A stretch of 25,010 bases of DNA, from NCBI GenBank assembly GCA_045224495.1, contig JBGVAK010000152.1, positions 1 through 25,010 on the forward strand, given 5' to 3'. Numbering within the stretch: the stretch's first letter is position 1; every line of letters starts with the position of its first letter. Below, one piece after another: positions 7,545-15,430 of the stretch. A program made the translations under genes and the position numbers. The notes under the pieces were generated by a model. It was not told the DNA's origin. It ran no database searches and was given only the letters and a program-made list of their open reading frames with translations. This DNA is from RUG472 sp045224495 (GTDB taxonomy: Bacteria; Bacillota; Clostridia; Christensenellales; CAG-138).

Positions 7545-10202
7545 TCATTTGACCTTCAGGAGCGCCGCGGTCTTGGCGGGGACGGTGAGGGTGCCGGTAT
7601 AGTCGCCGGTAACGCCCCAGAGGGCCGTGAAGTCGCCTGCGGGCAGGGTGACGGTCAGAGGCTCCTCGGAGGGGTTGGCCACCAGATAGCCCACCAGCTT
7701 CCCGTCCTCCGTGTAGGTGGCGGCGATGGCGCTGCCCTCCAGGACCTCGCCCGTCACGGTGCCGTTAAACAGCCAGGGGTTGGCCTTGCGGAGAGCGATG
7801 AGGTCCCGGTAGTAGAGCATCATGGCGTAAGCGTCGCTGCCCTCGGTCAGGGCGTCCCAGTCGATGTTGTTCACGGCGTCGGAGGAGTTGTAGCTGTTGT
7901 GGTCGCCGCCCTTGGTGCGGAGCATCTCCTCCCCCGCCAGGAAGAAGGGGGTGCCCTTGCTCATGAGGACCAAGGACGCGCCCAGCCGATTGGCGGCCAG
8001 CTTCTGGTCGTTGGTCAGCTTGGGCTCCACGTTGGAAAGGATATCCCACAGCGTTCTGTTGTCGTGGCAGGACATGTAGTTGATCATGAGGGCGTCGTCC
8101 ACCTTCCAGCCGGCCCCTGCGGCATGCTCGCCGCCGGTGACGCCGAAGAGGACCTGGTTGGCGGTGGTCTTGGTGGCGTTGGTGCTGATATAGCCTTTGG
8201 CCTTGTTGTCGAAGACGCTGCCCTTCAAGCCGTCGCGGATGGCGTCGTTGAACACGGCCACGCCGCCGATGGCCCCGTCAGAGGCCTTGACGCTGCGGAT
8301 GTTGGCCTGGACGGCCCGCTTCTTCTCGTTCAGGGTCGTGGTGCCGCCGGTCCAGCCCTCGCCGTAGAGGATGGCCTCCGGGTCGATCCTGTGGACGGCC
8401 TTCTCGATGGCCTGCATGGTGTCCGTGTCGTGGAGGCCCATGAGGTCGAAGCGGAAGCCGTCGATGTGGTACTCCGTCTGCCAGTAGGTCACGGAGTCCA
8501 CCATATACTTGCGGAACATGCGCCGCTCGGAGGCGGTCTCGTTGCCGCAGCCGGAGCCGTTGGAGGCGTCGCCGGTGTTGGTATAGCGGTAGTAGTAGTA
8601 GGGCACGATGCGGTTCAGGCAGGAATCCAGAGAGAAGGTGTGGTTGTACACCACGTCCATGACCACGGCGAAGCCGTTCTCATGGAGGGCCTGGACCATC
8701 TGCTTGAACTCGTTCACCCGCACCTCCCCGTGATAGGGGTCGGTGGAATAGCTGCCCTCGGGAGCGTTGTAGTTCTTGGGATCATAGCCCCAGTTGAACT
8801 GGGTGCAGGTGGTCTCGTCCACGGTGGCGTAGTCGTAGACCGGCTGCAGGTGCACATGGGTCACGCCCAGCTCCTTGAGGTAATCGACGCCCACCGGCAG
8901 GCCTGCGGCGTTGGTAAGGCCCGTCTCCGTGAAGGCCGGGTACTTGCCGGGGTACTGGGAGGCGGCGATCCGATTGGAGAAGTCGCGGACGTGGACCTCC
9001 CAGATGACGGCGTCCCGATAGGAGGTTAGGCCCTTGTCGAAGGTCTCGTCCCGGAAGCCCTCGGGATCCGTCAAACTTAGGTCGATGACCATGCCCCGAT
9101 CCCCGTTGACGCCCACGGCCCGGGCGTAGGGGTCCACGGCCTCCTGGGTGCCCACCGCCGTGGTGACGGAGTAGGTGTAGTAGGTGCCGTGGCCACAATC
9201 GTAGTCCGCGGTCCACACGCCCTGGGCCGCCTTGGTCATGTCCACGGTGGCGAAGGCCTCGCCGCCGTCGCCCGCCTCGAAGAGGTTCAACACCACCTGG
9301 CTGGCCGTGGGGGCCCAGACCTTGAAGGTGGTATGATCCTCATGGATGACGGCGCCCAGATCGTCCCCCGCATAGGTGTACTTGGCCTCGAAGGCGGGGC
9401 TGTCGAAGATGGCCGTGGGCACCGCCACCTTCTCGCCGTAGCCCTGGATGGACACGGTGCAGACCCCGGAGATGTCCAGGGGCTCCTTTGTGGTGATGAC
9501 GCCGGAGATCACGCTGTTGTTGAGGCTGGACAGCTTCTCCACGGCCACGGACTTGCCGTTGACCGTGACCGACACCTGATCTAAGGACGTGATGCGGGTA
9601 GCCGGTTCCACGGTGTACTTGATCTGGTTCTCTGCCACGATCCCCGCATACTTGAAATTCATCTTTTGCTGCAACGTCATGCCGCCGTCCTCGCTGTAGT
9701 AGATTGTCTCCTCGCCGGATTTAAGGAAGACGGACACGTCGCCGCCCTCCATCTTCACGAACCGGTCCCCGTCAAAGTCCTTGGCGGCGTCGCCCCAGCT
9801 GGAGCTGCCCAATTGGGTGACGCCGGTGCGGACGATGAAGCCCACCTCCTCCACGTCCTCCGGCACGTTGACGACCACCTTGGCCCCGTATTCACAGGGA
9901 TGCATGGGATAGCTCTTGCCGTCCCTGCCCTTGAACCAGATCCACATGTCGCTGGTGTCGAAGTCGATGGAGCTCTTGGTCCAGTAGAGGCTGAGCTGGT
10001 TGCAGCCCGGCTCCCGCTCCAGCTGGTATTCCGCTTCAGGCTCCGCTGCCGGCGCCTCCGTGGGGGCCGCTGTGGGCTCCGGGGCGGGGGCTTCCGTGGC
10101 GGCGGGCGCCTCCGTAGGCGCCGTGGCCGTTTTAGCCGGGGCAGCGCAGGCCGTCAACAGCAGCAGCGCCGCCAAGAACAAAGCGAAAACATGCTTTCTC
10201 AT
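7545..10202 (-). CDS. pulA: Type I pullulanase, cell-surface lipoprotein (GH13 with CBM41)
   Basis: The 885-aa product debranches alpha-1,6 links in pullulan, starch and glycogen outside the cell. A lipoprotein signal ends LLTAC with Cys19 as the lipid anchor, followed by an Ala/Pro/Thr/Glu linker (about 22-58). Next come a CBM41-like starch-binding module (about 60-165), an additional beta domain (about 175-270), a CBM48-like region (about 275-375), the GH13 barrel (about 395-770) and a C-terminal beta domain. Type I markers are FNWGYDP (469-475), VVYNH (517-521), nucleophile Asp586 in DGFRFDLMG, acid/base Glu615 in YGEGW, and Asp714 in SCHDN, all intact. AGGAGGGG precedes the ATG. It is a single-gene unit with its own promoter and terminator, though readthrough from the pgs operon is possible. 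Confidence 0.95.
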   Translation of the reverse strand: MRKHVFALFLAALLLLTACAAPAKTATAPTEAPAATEAPAPEPTAAPTEAPAAEPEAEYQLEREPGCNQLSLYWTKSSIDFDTSDMWIWFKGRDGKSYPMHPCEYGAKVVVNVPEDVEEVGFIVRTGVTQLGSSSWGDAAKDFDGDRFVKMEGGDVSVFLKSGEETIYYSEDGGMTLQQKMNFKYAGIVAENQIKYTVEPATRITSLDQVSVTVNGKSVAVEKLSSLNNSVISGVITTKEPLDISGVCTVSIQGYGEKVAVPTAIFDSPAFEAKYTYAGDDLGAVIHEDHTTFKVWAPTASQVVLNLFEAGDGGEAFATVDMTKAAQGVWTADYDCGHGTYYTYSVTTAVGTQEAVDPYARAVGVNGDRGMVIDLSLTDPEGFRDETFDKGLTSYRDAVIWEVHVRDFSNRIAASQYPGKYPAFTETGLTNAAGLPVGVDYLKELGVTHVHLQPVYDYATVDETTCTQFNWGYDPKNYNAPEGSYSTDPYHGEVRVNEFKQMVQALHENGFAVVMDVVYNHTFSLDSCLNRIVPYYYYRYTNTGDASNGSGCGNETASERRMFRKYMVDSVTYWQTEYHIDGFRFDLMGLHDTDTMQAIEKAVHRIDPEAILYGEGWTGGTTTLNEKKRAVQANIRSVKASDGAIGGVAVFNDAIRDGLKGSVFDNKAKGYISTNATKTTANQVLFGVTGGEHAAGAGWKVDDALMINYMSCHDNRTLWDILSNVEPKLTNDQKLAANRLGASLVLMSKGTPFFLAGEEMLRTKGGDHNSYNSSDAVNNIDWDALTEGSDAYAMMLYYRDLIALRKANPWLFNGTVTGEVLEGSAIAATYTEDGKLVGYLVANPSEEPLTVTLPAGDFTALWGVTGDYTGTLTVPAKTAALLKVK

Positions 10203-10247
10203 GGTTCCCCTCCTTATCCTTCGGGATAGACCCGTTTCATATATGAT

Positions 10248-10276
10248 ATTGTAGCACCGTCTTTGGGGAAAATCAA
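10248..10276 (-). promoter_or_regulatory. Promoter of pulA overlapping the end of the pgsW-like gene
   Basis: The minus strand has -35 TTGATT (10271-10276), a 17-nt spacer, and an extended -10 TGC-TACAAT (hexamer 10248-10253). The -35 contains the TGA stop codon of the upstream gene. The leader to the pulA ATG is about 40 nt. Confidence 0.75.
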
Positions 10277-12441
10277 TGCGGAACCTGCCGGCGCTTGGCC
10301 CAGACCTCGACGGCCACGGTGGCCACGAGGAACAGGGCCAGGGCCGCGGCCACGGCGGGGCGGGAGTAACGGCGGCTGAAGTAGACCCCCGAGGCGCCTA
10401 TTTCCGGTACCGCCATGGGGTCGTACGGGATGCCGACCTCGGTGCAGATCTGCTTGATATTCAAAAAATGGATGGTGGGAACGCCCAAGCTGAGATACCG
10501 CTCCACCAGGCCGCTTTGGGGCCCGATCTTAGGCTCCGCCTCCGGCAGCAGCCCCTGGCCGAAGCTGACGGCGGCGTCGGTGTCACCCATGCCCAGGATG
10601 TTGCCGCCCACGTTGATAAAGGCGGCGATATCCCCCATGCGGGCCATGCGGTCCAACACGTCGGCCTCATAGCCATCGTCATAATAGGTGACGGTCAGGC
10701 CCTCCGCTTCCAGCCGGGTCTTCATGTCCTCCACCTCCCGGATGTCCTCCTCGTCGTCCAGCAGATAGGCCAGCATGTTCTCCCCCGCGTCCCCGTCGCC
10801 GCCCAGGGTGATGAGGTCCGGCAGAGTGGAGACGAGACCCGCTTCGTAGGCGGTCAGGATCATCTCCGGCAGCACGTAGCCTGGCAGGTTGGCTCCCAGA
10901 TTGGAGGCGCCGATGGACACGCTGTAGGAGAGGTCCACCCCCATGACCTCCGCCGCGCACAGGACCCCGAGATCGATGCCCGGGAAGGAAGCCGAGAAGC
11001 AGGCCCCCACCCGATCCCCCGGCCGGACCCCCGCCTCGTGAAGGTAGCGGACGGCCAGGGCGGCGAAGTCCGGGAGCTGGGAGGTCCTTTTGGCCTCCTC
11101 GCTGCCCAGGGAGGTGGTGATGGGCGAGACGCGGGTACCCATGAGCCCCAGGCCCAGGGTGTCCTCGGGGGCCAGGTCGTAGCCCCGGGACAGCCGCTCC
11201 GCCTTGATCGCGGCGGTGACCCGCTGCTGGAGCCGGGCGGCGGCCTCCATCTCGTCGGCATAGGGGAGCCTGACCCGGCGGCCCAGGAGGTATATGACCA
11301 GCACTGCCGCCGCCAGCAGGGCGGCCGCCAGGCCGTGGAGCATGAGCCGGCGCTGCTGCACCGTATGACGGCGCCATCCACGGAGCAGGAGGGTCGCCGA
11401 TCCGCCCAGGGCCAGGAGGACCCAGGCGACGGCAGCCGGCACGGGCAGGCCGCTGCCGAAGTACATGGCGGCGGTGCCGATGGCGGGGACCGTTTCGGGG
11501 TCGAAGGGGATGCCGCTCTCCTTGCAGAGGGCGCGGACGTTCAAAAGATGGATGGTGGGGATGCCCTGGGCAAGATACCGCTCCGTAAGGCCGCTGTCCT
11601 CCGTGATCTCCAGGGGCTGCTGTTTCAGCAGGCCGCTGCCCAGGGACAGCATGACCGTGTTGTCGTTGTGACCCAAGCCCAGGCCGTTGCCTCCGGCGTT
11701 GACGAAGGCCTTGATTTCCCCATAGAGTTCCTCGTGGAGGGCGATATCCTGCTCGAAGCTATCGATCTGAGCGGGGGCCATGCCCGCGTCGGCAAGGCGC
11801 TGCTTGCACGACTCCACGGCGGCTATGTCCTCGTCCTCCTCCAGGATGTAGGCCATCATGTTGTAGCCCATGTCCCCGCCGCCGCCCATGGTGACCAGCA
11901 CGGGCAGGCGGGAGATGAGGCCCGCGTCGTAGAGGGTCTTTGCCATTTCGGGAAAGGTATACTCCGGGTTGTTGGCCCCATACTTGGAGGAGCCCACGGA
12001 GGCGGAATATCTAAGGTCCAGGCCCATGACCTCCGCTGCGCAGAGGGCCGCCAAATTAAGGCCCGGATAGGAACCGGAGAAGTTGGCGCCTACGGGGTCC
12101 CCCGCCTGCAGGCCCGCCTCCGTGAAGTACCGGACGCAGAGAGCTGCAAAGTCGGGGAGCTGGCTGGTGCGCTTCTCCTCCAGCCCCGCGGTGGTGGTCA
12201 TGATGGCGGTAAAGTCGTAGCCCAAAAGGCCGATGCCCAGGGTATCCTCGTCAGCCAGGGCCACGCCGCGACGGGCCTTCTCCGCCCGGATCAAGGACGC
12301 CGCCTGCTCATGGAGCCGGGCCGCCGCCGCCATTTGGTCCGCACAGGGGAGCCGATGACGGTGAGCATACGTCAAAATACCGGCTCCGCCGATCAGCAGG
12401 GCCAAGCCCAGGCATATCCACGCTATCGCGCGCTTTTTCAT
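10273..12441 (-). CDS. pgsW: Poly-gamma-glutamate system protein (PgsW type), internally duplicated
   Basis: The ATG at 12441 overlaps the pgsC stop (ATGA), giving 722 aa; an in-frame ATG eight codons upstream is inside pgsC. The protein is two homologous copies joined head to tail with an offset of 361 residues: RTSQLPDFAALCVRYF (91) pairs with RTSQLPDFAALAVRYL (452), VTMGGGGDMGYNMMAY (183) with ITLGGDGDAGENMLAY (544), and IPTIHLLNVRALCKE (294) with VPTIHFLNIKQICTE (654). Each copy begins with a membrane helix (about 6-26 and 366-386) and has another near its end (about 333-353 and 696-714). The family is known as a membrane protein encoded beside PgsB and PgsC; its exact role is not established. 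Family members are normally one copy, so this fusion is unusual. Both copies keep the Gly-rich motifs. Confidence 0.85.
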   Translation of the reverse strand: MKKRAIAWICLGLALLIGGAGILTYAHRHRLPCADQMAAAARLHEQAASLIRAEKARRGVALADEDTLGIGLLGYDFTAIMTTTAGLEEKRTSQLPDFAALCVRYFTEAGLQAGDPVGANFSGSYPGLNLAALCAAEVMGLDLRYSASVGSSKYGANNPEYTFPEMAKTLYDAGLISRLPVLVTMGGGGDMGYNMMAYILEEDEDIAAVESCKQRLADAGMAPAQIDSFEQDIALHEELYGEIKAFVNAGGNGLGLGHNDNTVMLSLGSGLLKQQPLEITEDSGLTERYLAQGIPTIHLLNVRALCKESGIPFDPETVPAIGTAAMYFGSGLPVPAAVAWVLLALGGSATLLLRGWRRHTVQQRRLMLHGLAAALLAAAVLVIYLLGRRVRLPYADEMEAAARLQQRVTAAIKAERLSRGYDLAPEDTLGLGLMGTRVSPITTSLGSEEAKRTSQLPDFAALAVRYLHEAGVRPGDRVGACFSASFPGIDLGVLCAAEVMGVDLSYSVSIGASNLGANLPGYVLPEMILTAYEAGLVSTLPDLITLGGDGDAGENMLAYLLDDEEDIREVEDMKTRLEAEGLTVTYYDDGYEADVLDRMARMGDIAAFINVGGNILGMGDTDAAVSFGQGLLPEAEPKIGPQSGLVERYLSLGVPTIHFLNIKQICTEVGIPYDPMAVPEIGASGVYFSRRYSRPAVAAALALFLVATVAVEVWAKRRQVPH

Positions 12442-12860
12442 AGCATGCCCACCCACAGCAGGCACAGGGCGCAGAGGCCGGTGACCGCCGCCAGGGAGAT
12501 GAGGGTCTTCACAAAGCCCTGCCGCTGCAGGTCCCGCACCATGAGGGCCGGCACCAGGTAGCCGATGACCCGGATGCCGAAGGGCAGGACGCCCGAGAGG
12601 CCCACCAGCCAGGTGAGGGCGAAGCTCAGCACCACGTTGACGGCGAAGAGCCGCCGCCCGTAGAGGATCAGATACCGGCTCAGGAGCCTGTCGAGGCCGT
12701 AGACCCCCAGGACGATGAGGAGGCTGTAGGCGATGCGCCAGGGGTCGTTGAGGCTCAAGGCGAGGTACACCGGCGCCACCAGACCTCCCGTAGAGAGGCC
12801 CGTGATCTCGGAATAGAGGACGGCGATCAGCACGCCCACGATGACGATCTTACTGTACAT
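12438..12860 (-). CDS. pgsC: Poly-gamma-glutamate synthesis membrane protein PgsC/CapC
   Basis: The ATG at 12860 is preferred because GGAG stands 9 nt upstream. An ATG at 12869 abuts that same site with no spacing. The 140-aa product is mostly hydrophobic with about five or six membrane helices. It shows the PgsC pattern: an N-terminal VLYSEITGLSTGGLVAPVYLAL segment aligning with the TERTGILPAGLVVPGYLAL region of B. subtilis PgsC, then LILYGRRLFAVNVV, and GYLVPALMVRDLQRQG near the end. It acts with PgsB at the membrane as the polymerase for amide-linked gamma-glutamate. It overlaps pgsB by about 11 nt and the pgsW-like gene by 4 nt, so the three are coupled. Confidence 0.9.
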   Translation of the reverse strand: MYSKIVIVGVLIAVLYSEITGLSTGGLVAPVYLALSLNDPWRIAYSLLIVLGVYGLDRLLSRYLILYGRRLFAVNVVLSFALTWLVGLSGVLPFGIRVIGYLVPALMVRDLQRQGFVKTLISLAAVTGLCALCLLWVGML

Positions 12861-14013
12861 GCTCCTCATCTCCTATCCGCACCGGCAATTCTGTCAGTTC
12901 CTTTTGGGCCCGCTCCACTAACCGCATGCCCTCGTTCTTGATGTTCCCCACCGCCAATATGAGGCGGGGACCGTCGCTCACGAAGGGGACCTCCGCCGCC
13001 GATCGGAACCCCCGAATGACTGCATCGGGCGCGGCCCGGCGGCACTGGCGCGTCAGGGCCCGCTGCTCGTCCCCCAGGAGCCAGATCTGTTTGGGCCCCA
13101 TGTCCCGGCACAGGCGGACCATATCTAGGGCCCGGGCGGGCCGGTCGGCCCGGTTGTTGATGAGGATGACCAGCTCCTCCCCCGTCCCCCGGGTGGCCTC
13201 GTAGATCATCTTGGTGGAACTCACGTCGTTGGCGGAGAGAGCGTTGACGAAGGTCAAATGCTCGCCCCCGAACACAGACAGGGCAAAGGGGTCCCGAACG
13301 AAGGTCTTGACCCCCTCGAAGGCGGTCTGCCGGTCCACCCCCAGACCGGTGCACACGTCCAGAGCCAGGGCCACGTTCTCGGGGAAGTCCAGCTCCCTGG
13401 CCCCGGGGAGGTCGTCCAAAGACGCCGGATCGGAGATGGTCAGGGTACTGGAAAGCTTCTTGGCCCGGGCGGCCATCTGCTCAGGGAAATCCCGCTCCGC
13501 CGTGAAGATCCTGCCCTGTTCGGGCAGCATCTCCATGAGGCAGTCCAAAATTTGCTCACGGGTGTCGCCCATGACGTCCATGTGATCGAGGCGCGCGTTG
13601 GTGATGACGCCCACGTCGCACCGGAGCATGTCCTTCCCCGACACCCGCTGATACTCGGGTTGCAGGGCCATGCACTCAATGACCAATATGTCCGCCTGCT
13701 CCCGGGCGGCCTTGTGCAGATACGTGAGCTGCTCCCGGATGTTGGCGGGGGCCTTGCGCTCGATGAGTTCCTGGCGGCCGTCGGGATGGATGGCGATGGG
13801 CAAGGTGCCCGTGGTTTTGCACAGGACCCGGTGGCCCCCGGCGGTGAGCCCCGCCGCGATCATGCGGGTCACCGTGGACTTGCCCCGGGTGCCGTTGACG
13901 TAGATCACGTGCTGCAGGGCCCGCCTATCCCGGCGCGCCTCCACGGCCTCCCACGCGAGGCGCAGGAGGAGCAGGCAGGACGATATGAGGATGAGGATCT
14001 CGGTTCTGTCCAT
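12850..14013 (-). CDS. pgsB: Poly-gamma-glutamate synthase ATPase subunit PgsB/CapB
   Basis: The start at 14013 gives 387 aa, close to B. subtilis PgsB (393). The frame is open to 14085 but that would run through the promoter and terminator. An N-terminal membrane helix (5-22) is followed by a Mur-ligase-like ATPase: P-loop NGTRGKST (40-47), KTTGTLP (66-72), IECMALQPEYQ (112-122), ITNARLDHMDVMG (137-149), FVNALSANDVSST (255-267), NNRADRPAR (286-294) and AVGNIKNEG (354-362). All align with PgsB landmarks. It activates the gamma-carboxyl of glutamate by phosphorylation and joins residues into poly-gamma-glutamate. No Shine-Dalgarno is visible and the promoter abuts the start, suggesting leaderless translation. 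No pgsA/capA gene is seen nearby. Confidence 0.92.
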   Translation of the reverse strand: MDRTEILILISSCLLLLRLAWEAVEARRDRRALQHVIYVNGTRGKSTVTRMIAAGLTAGGHRVLCKTTGTLPIAIHPDGRQELIERKAPANIREQLTYLHKAAREQADILVIECMALQPEYQRVSGKDMLRCDVGVITNARLDHMDVMGDTREQILDCLMEMLPEQGRIFTAERDFPEQMAARAKKLSSTLTISDPASLDDLPGARELDFPENVALALDVCTGLGVDRQTAFEGVKTFVRDPFALSVFGGEHLTFVNALSANDVSSTKMIYEATRGTGEELVILINNRADRPARALDMVRLCRDMGPKQIWLLGDEQRALTRQCRRAAPDAVIRGFRSAAEVPFVSDGPRLILAVGNIKNEGMRLVERAQKELTELPVRIGDEEHVQ

Positions 14014-14019
14014 GATCCC

Positions 14020-14048
14020 ATTGTACTCACCGCGTCCGCGCCTGTCCA
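14020..14048 (-). promoter_or_regulatory. Strong promoter of the pgsBC-pgsW operon, probably giving a leaderless mRNA
   Basis: On the minus strand TGGACA (14043-14048, 5/6 of TTGACA) and TACAAT (14020-14025, 5/6 of TATAAT) are separated by exactly 17 nt. Only 6 nt separate the -10 from the pgsB ATG, so transcription should begin at or within a base or two of the start codon. Confidence 0.7.
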
Positions 14049-14060
14049 GTTTTTTATATG

Positions 14061-14093
14061 CAAAAAGGACGGTGGATCGCTCCATCGTCCTTT
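14061..14093 (-). terminator. Intrinsic terminator after the amidohydrolase gene
   Basis: Arms 14064-14076 and 14081-14093 pair over 13 positions with one A-C mismatch on the minus strand, closing a 4-nt loop. The minus strand then reads a T run (TTTTTGC). It closes the long nagA-like/tat/ggt transcript just upstream of the pgs promoter. Confidence 0.85.
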
Positions 14094-14109
14094 CGTTCGG
14101 TGTGTTCGC

Positions 14110-15246
14110 TTATTTCAGGTAGAGGCCGAGATCGTCCGTATCCACCATCTCCTGGTAATCGGGCCAATTTTCGACCACGATGGCACGGGCATCATCGTCC
14201 AGGCTGCCGTTGTAGGACGCGACCAACTCCTCGATGGTGGTGATGTGTCGGGCCACGCGCAATGCCAGGGGGAAGTTCCCGGAGCTGTAATCCACGTACA
14301 GCAGACCCAGCTCATAGCCCTTCACGTAGCAGGGATCCTCGCCGGTGATGACCAGCTTCTCGTCGGTATAGCCGCGGAACCGGCCCTGAGAGGGGTTGCC
14401 CACCTCCAAAAGCAGGGCGTAGGTATCCGTGAAGTCGCCCAGCTCACGGTGGGTGAGGCCGTGGAGCTTCACGGGGGAAGGCTCGAGGCGCATGCCGATC
14501 TCCCTGTCCTCCAGCTCCACCTTGGCGCCCACCGCAATATTCATGGCCCGCTCATGGGCCACGATGGCGTTGTTCACCGCGTATTCGGGGCTGGATTCAT
14601 GGAGGTCGATCTCCATGTCGATCTTTTCGGTGTTGATCATGTTGGTCACCGCGTAGGCCACCTGTTCGGACAGGGTGCCGTACTTGATGCCGGGATAACA
14701 CCGATTCAGGTTCCGGGTCTCGGAGCCGGACAGGCTCTGGCCGGAGGTGTGGGTGTAGATGTCGGGATCGGGCCACTGATCGATGGGATTGGTGGCACGG
14801 GAGCCGTAATGGAACACCCGCTGTTCACCGGAGGGGGTGGTGAAGTGCATGTACTGGGGCGAGCCCTCCAACGGATCGTTGTGGGTGAGGCCCGAGGCGT
14901 TGATGCTGGGGATGATGTACACCGTCCCCTTGGTCACCTCCAGCTGCTCCAGCATGACGATGGCTGCCATGTGGCCTGCGGGCTCGTTGCCGTGGGTGCC
15001 GCCCAGGACCAGGACGCTGCCACCCTCTTCTTCGCCTTGGATGACGTACACTTTCGTGTCGCCGACGGTGCCCTTCAGCTGTTTGTTGTACCGGGAGAGC
15101 TTGAATACCTCGGTGACATGGGTCCCCTCGGTGACGATGTCCTCCACGAAATGACGCTTCTGATAGAAGCTGTTGCCGGCGATCGCCGCAAAGGCGATGG
15201 CGATGGCCAGAATGATACAGGTGCTGAGAATGCCTTTTTTCTTCAT
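14110..15246 (-). CDS. Membrane-anchored zinc amidohydrolase of the succinylglutamate desuccinylase/aspartoacylase (M14-like) family
   Basis: The 378-aa product has an uncleaved-looking signal anchor (about 5-24) and a carboxypeptidase-like domain. Zinc ligands are His85 and Glu88 in GGTHGNEPAG and His216 in IDLHES. Substrate-binding Arg/Asn residues lie in RNLNRCYPG (178-186), and the catalytic Glu is Glu281 in LLLEVGNP. Known relatives cleave amide bonds on the alpha-nitrogen of acidic amino acids (N-acetylaspartate, N-succinylglutamate) or act as carboxypeptidases. Here the enzyme would work on the outer face of the membrane, unlike AstE. GGGGGAG precedes the ATG, 14 nt after the 51-aa gene. 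As the last gene of the ggt/permease operon it could release glutamate from gamma-glutamyl or acylated glutamate compounds for uptake; that substrate is inferred. Confidence 0.85.
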   Translation of the reverse strand: MKKKGILSTCIILAIAIAFAAIAGNSFYQKRHFVEDIVTEGTHVTEVFKLSRYNKQLKGTVGDTKVYVIQGEEEGGSVLVLGGTHGNEPAGHMAAIVMLEQLEVTKGTVYIIPSINASGLTHNDPLEGSPQYMHFTTPSGEQRVFHYGSRATNPIDQWPDPDIYTHTSGQSLSGSETRNLNRCYPGIKYGTLSEQVAYAVTNMINTEKIDMEIDLHESSPEYAVNNAIVAHERAMNIAVGAKVELEDREIGMRLEPSPVKLHGLTHRELGDFTDTYALLLEVGNPSQGRFRGYTDEKLVITGEDPCYVKGYELGLLYVDYSSGNFPLALRVARHITTIEELVASYNGSLDDDARAIVVENWPDYQEMVDTDDLGLYLK

Positions 15247-15260
15247 CGCTCTACTCCCCC

Positions 15261-15416
15261 TTATTTGATCATGAAGATCCGAAGGATCAAGCAGACCAGG
15301 ATCATCGCGCAGCTGATCTTATCCACCACCTTGGTTTCCTTGAAGAGCATGTTGTAGAGGACGCTGGCAAAGACCATCACAGCGATGGCAAGATAGATGA
15401 TCGTAGTGAATGACAT
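15261..15416 (-). CDS. 51-aa two-helix membrane protein, putative small transporter subunit
   Basis: The ATG at 15416 has a strong AAGGAGG at 6-nt spacing and sits 14 nt after the permease stop codon, so it is a real small gene. The 51 residues contain two hydrophobic helices (about 5-22 and 34-49) joined by a short charged loop (FKETKVVDK), with inside/outside polarity suggesting a hairpin. No family is recognised. Its place directly after a DctM-like permease is where a TRAP system would have its small subunit DctQ, but DctQ has four helices and about 160 residues. It may be a reduced accessory subunit; this is inference from position. Confidence 0.8.
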   Translation of the reverse strand: MSFTTIIYLAIAVMVFASVLYNMLFKETKVVDKISCAMILVCLILRIFMIK

Positions 15417-15430
15417 ATGCTGCTTCCTCC

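Noticed and set aside
10276..12561. A 761-codon plus-strand open frame opposite the pgsW-like and pgsC genes.
   Set aside because: It is rich in Gly/His/Arg/Gln with no domain, and mirrors a recognised minus-strand gene. Long antisense frames are expected in GC-rich coding DNA.
13258..15357. A 699-codon plus-strand open frame crossing pgsB and the amidohydrolase gene.
   Set aside because: It spans two real genes and the promoter/terminator region between them and has no recognisable protein features.
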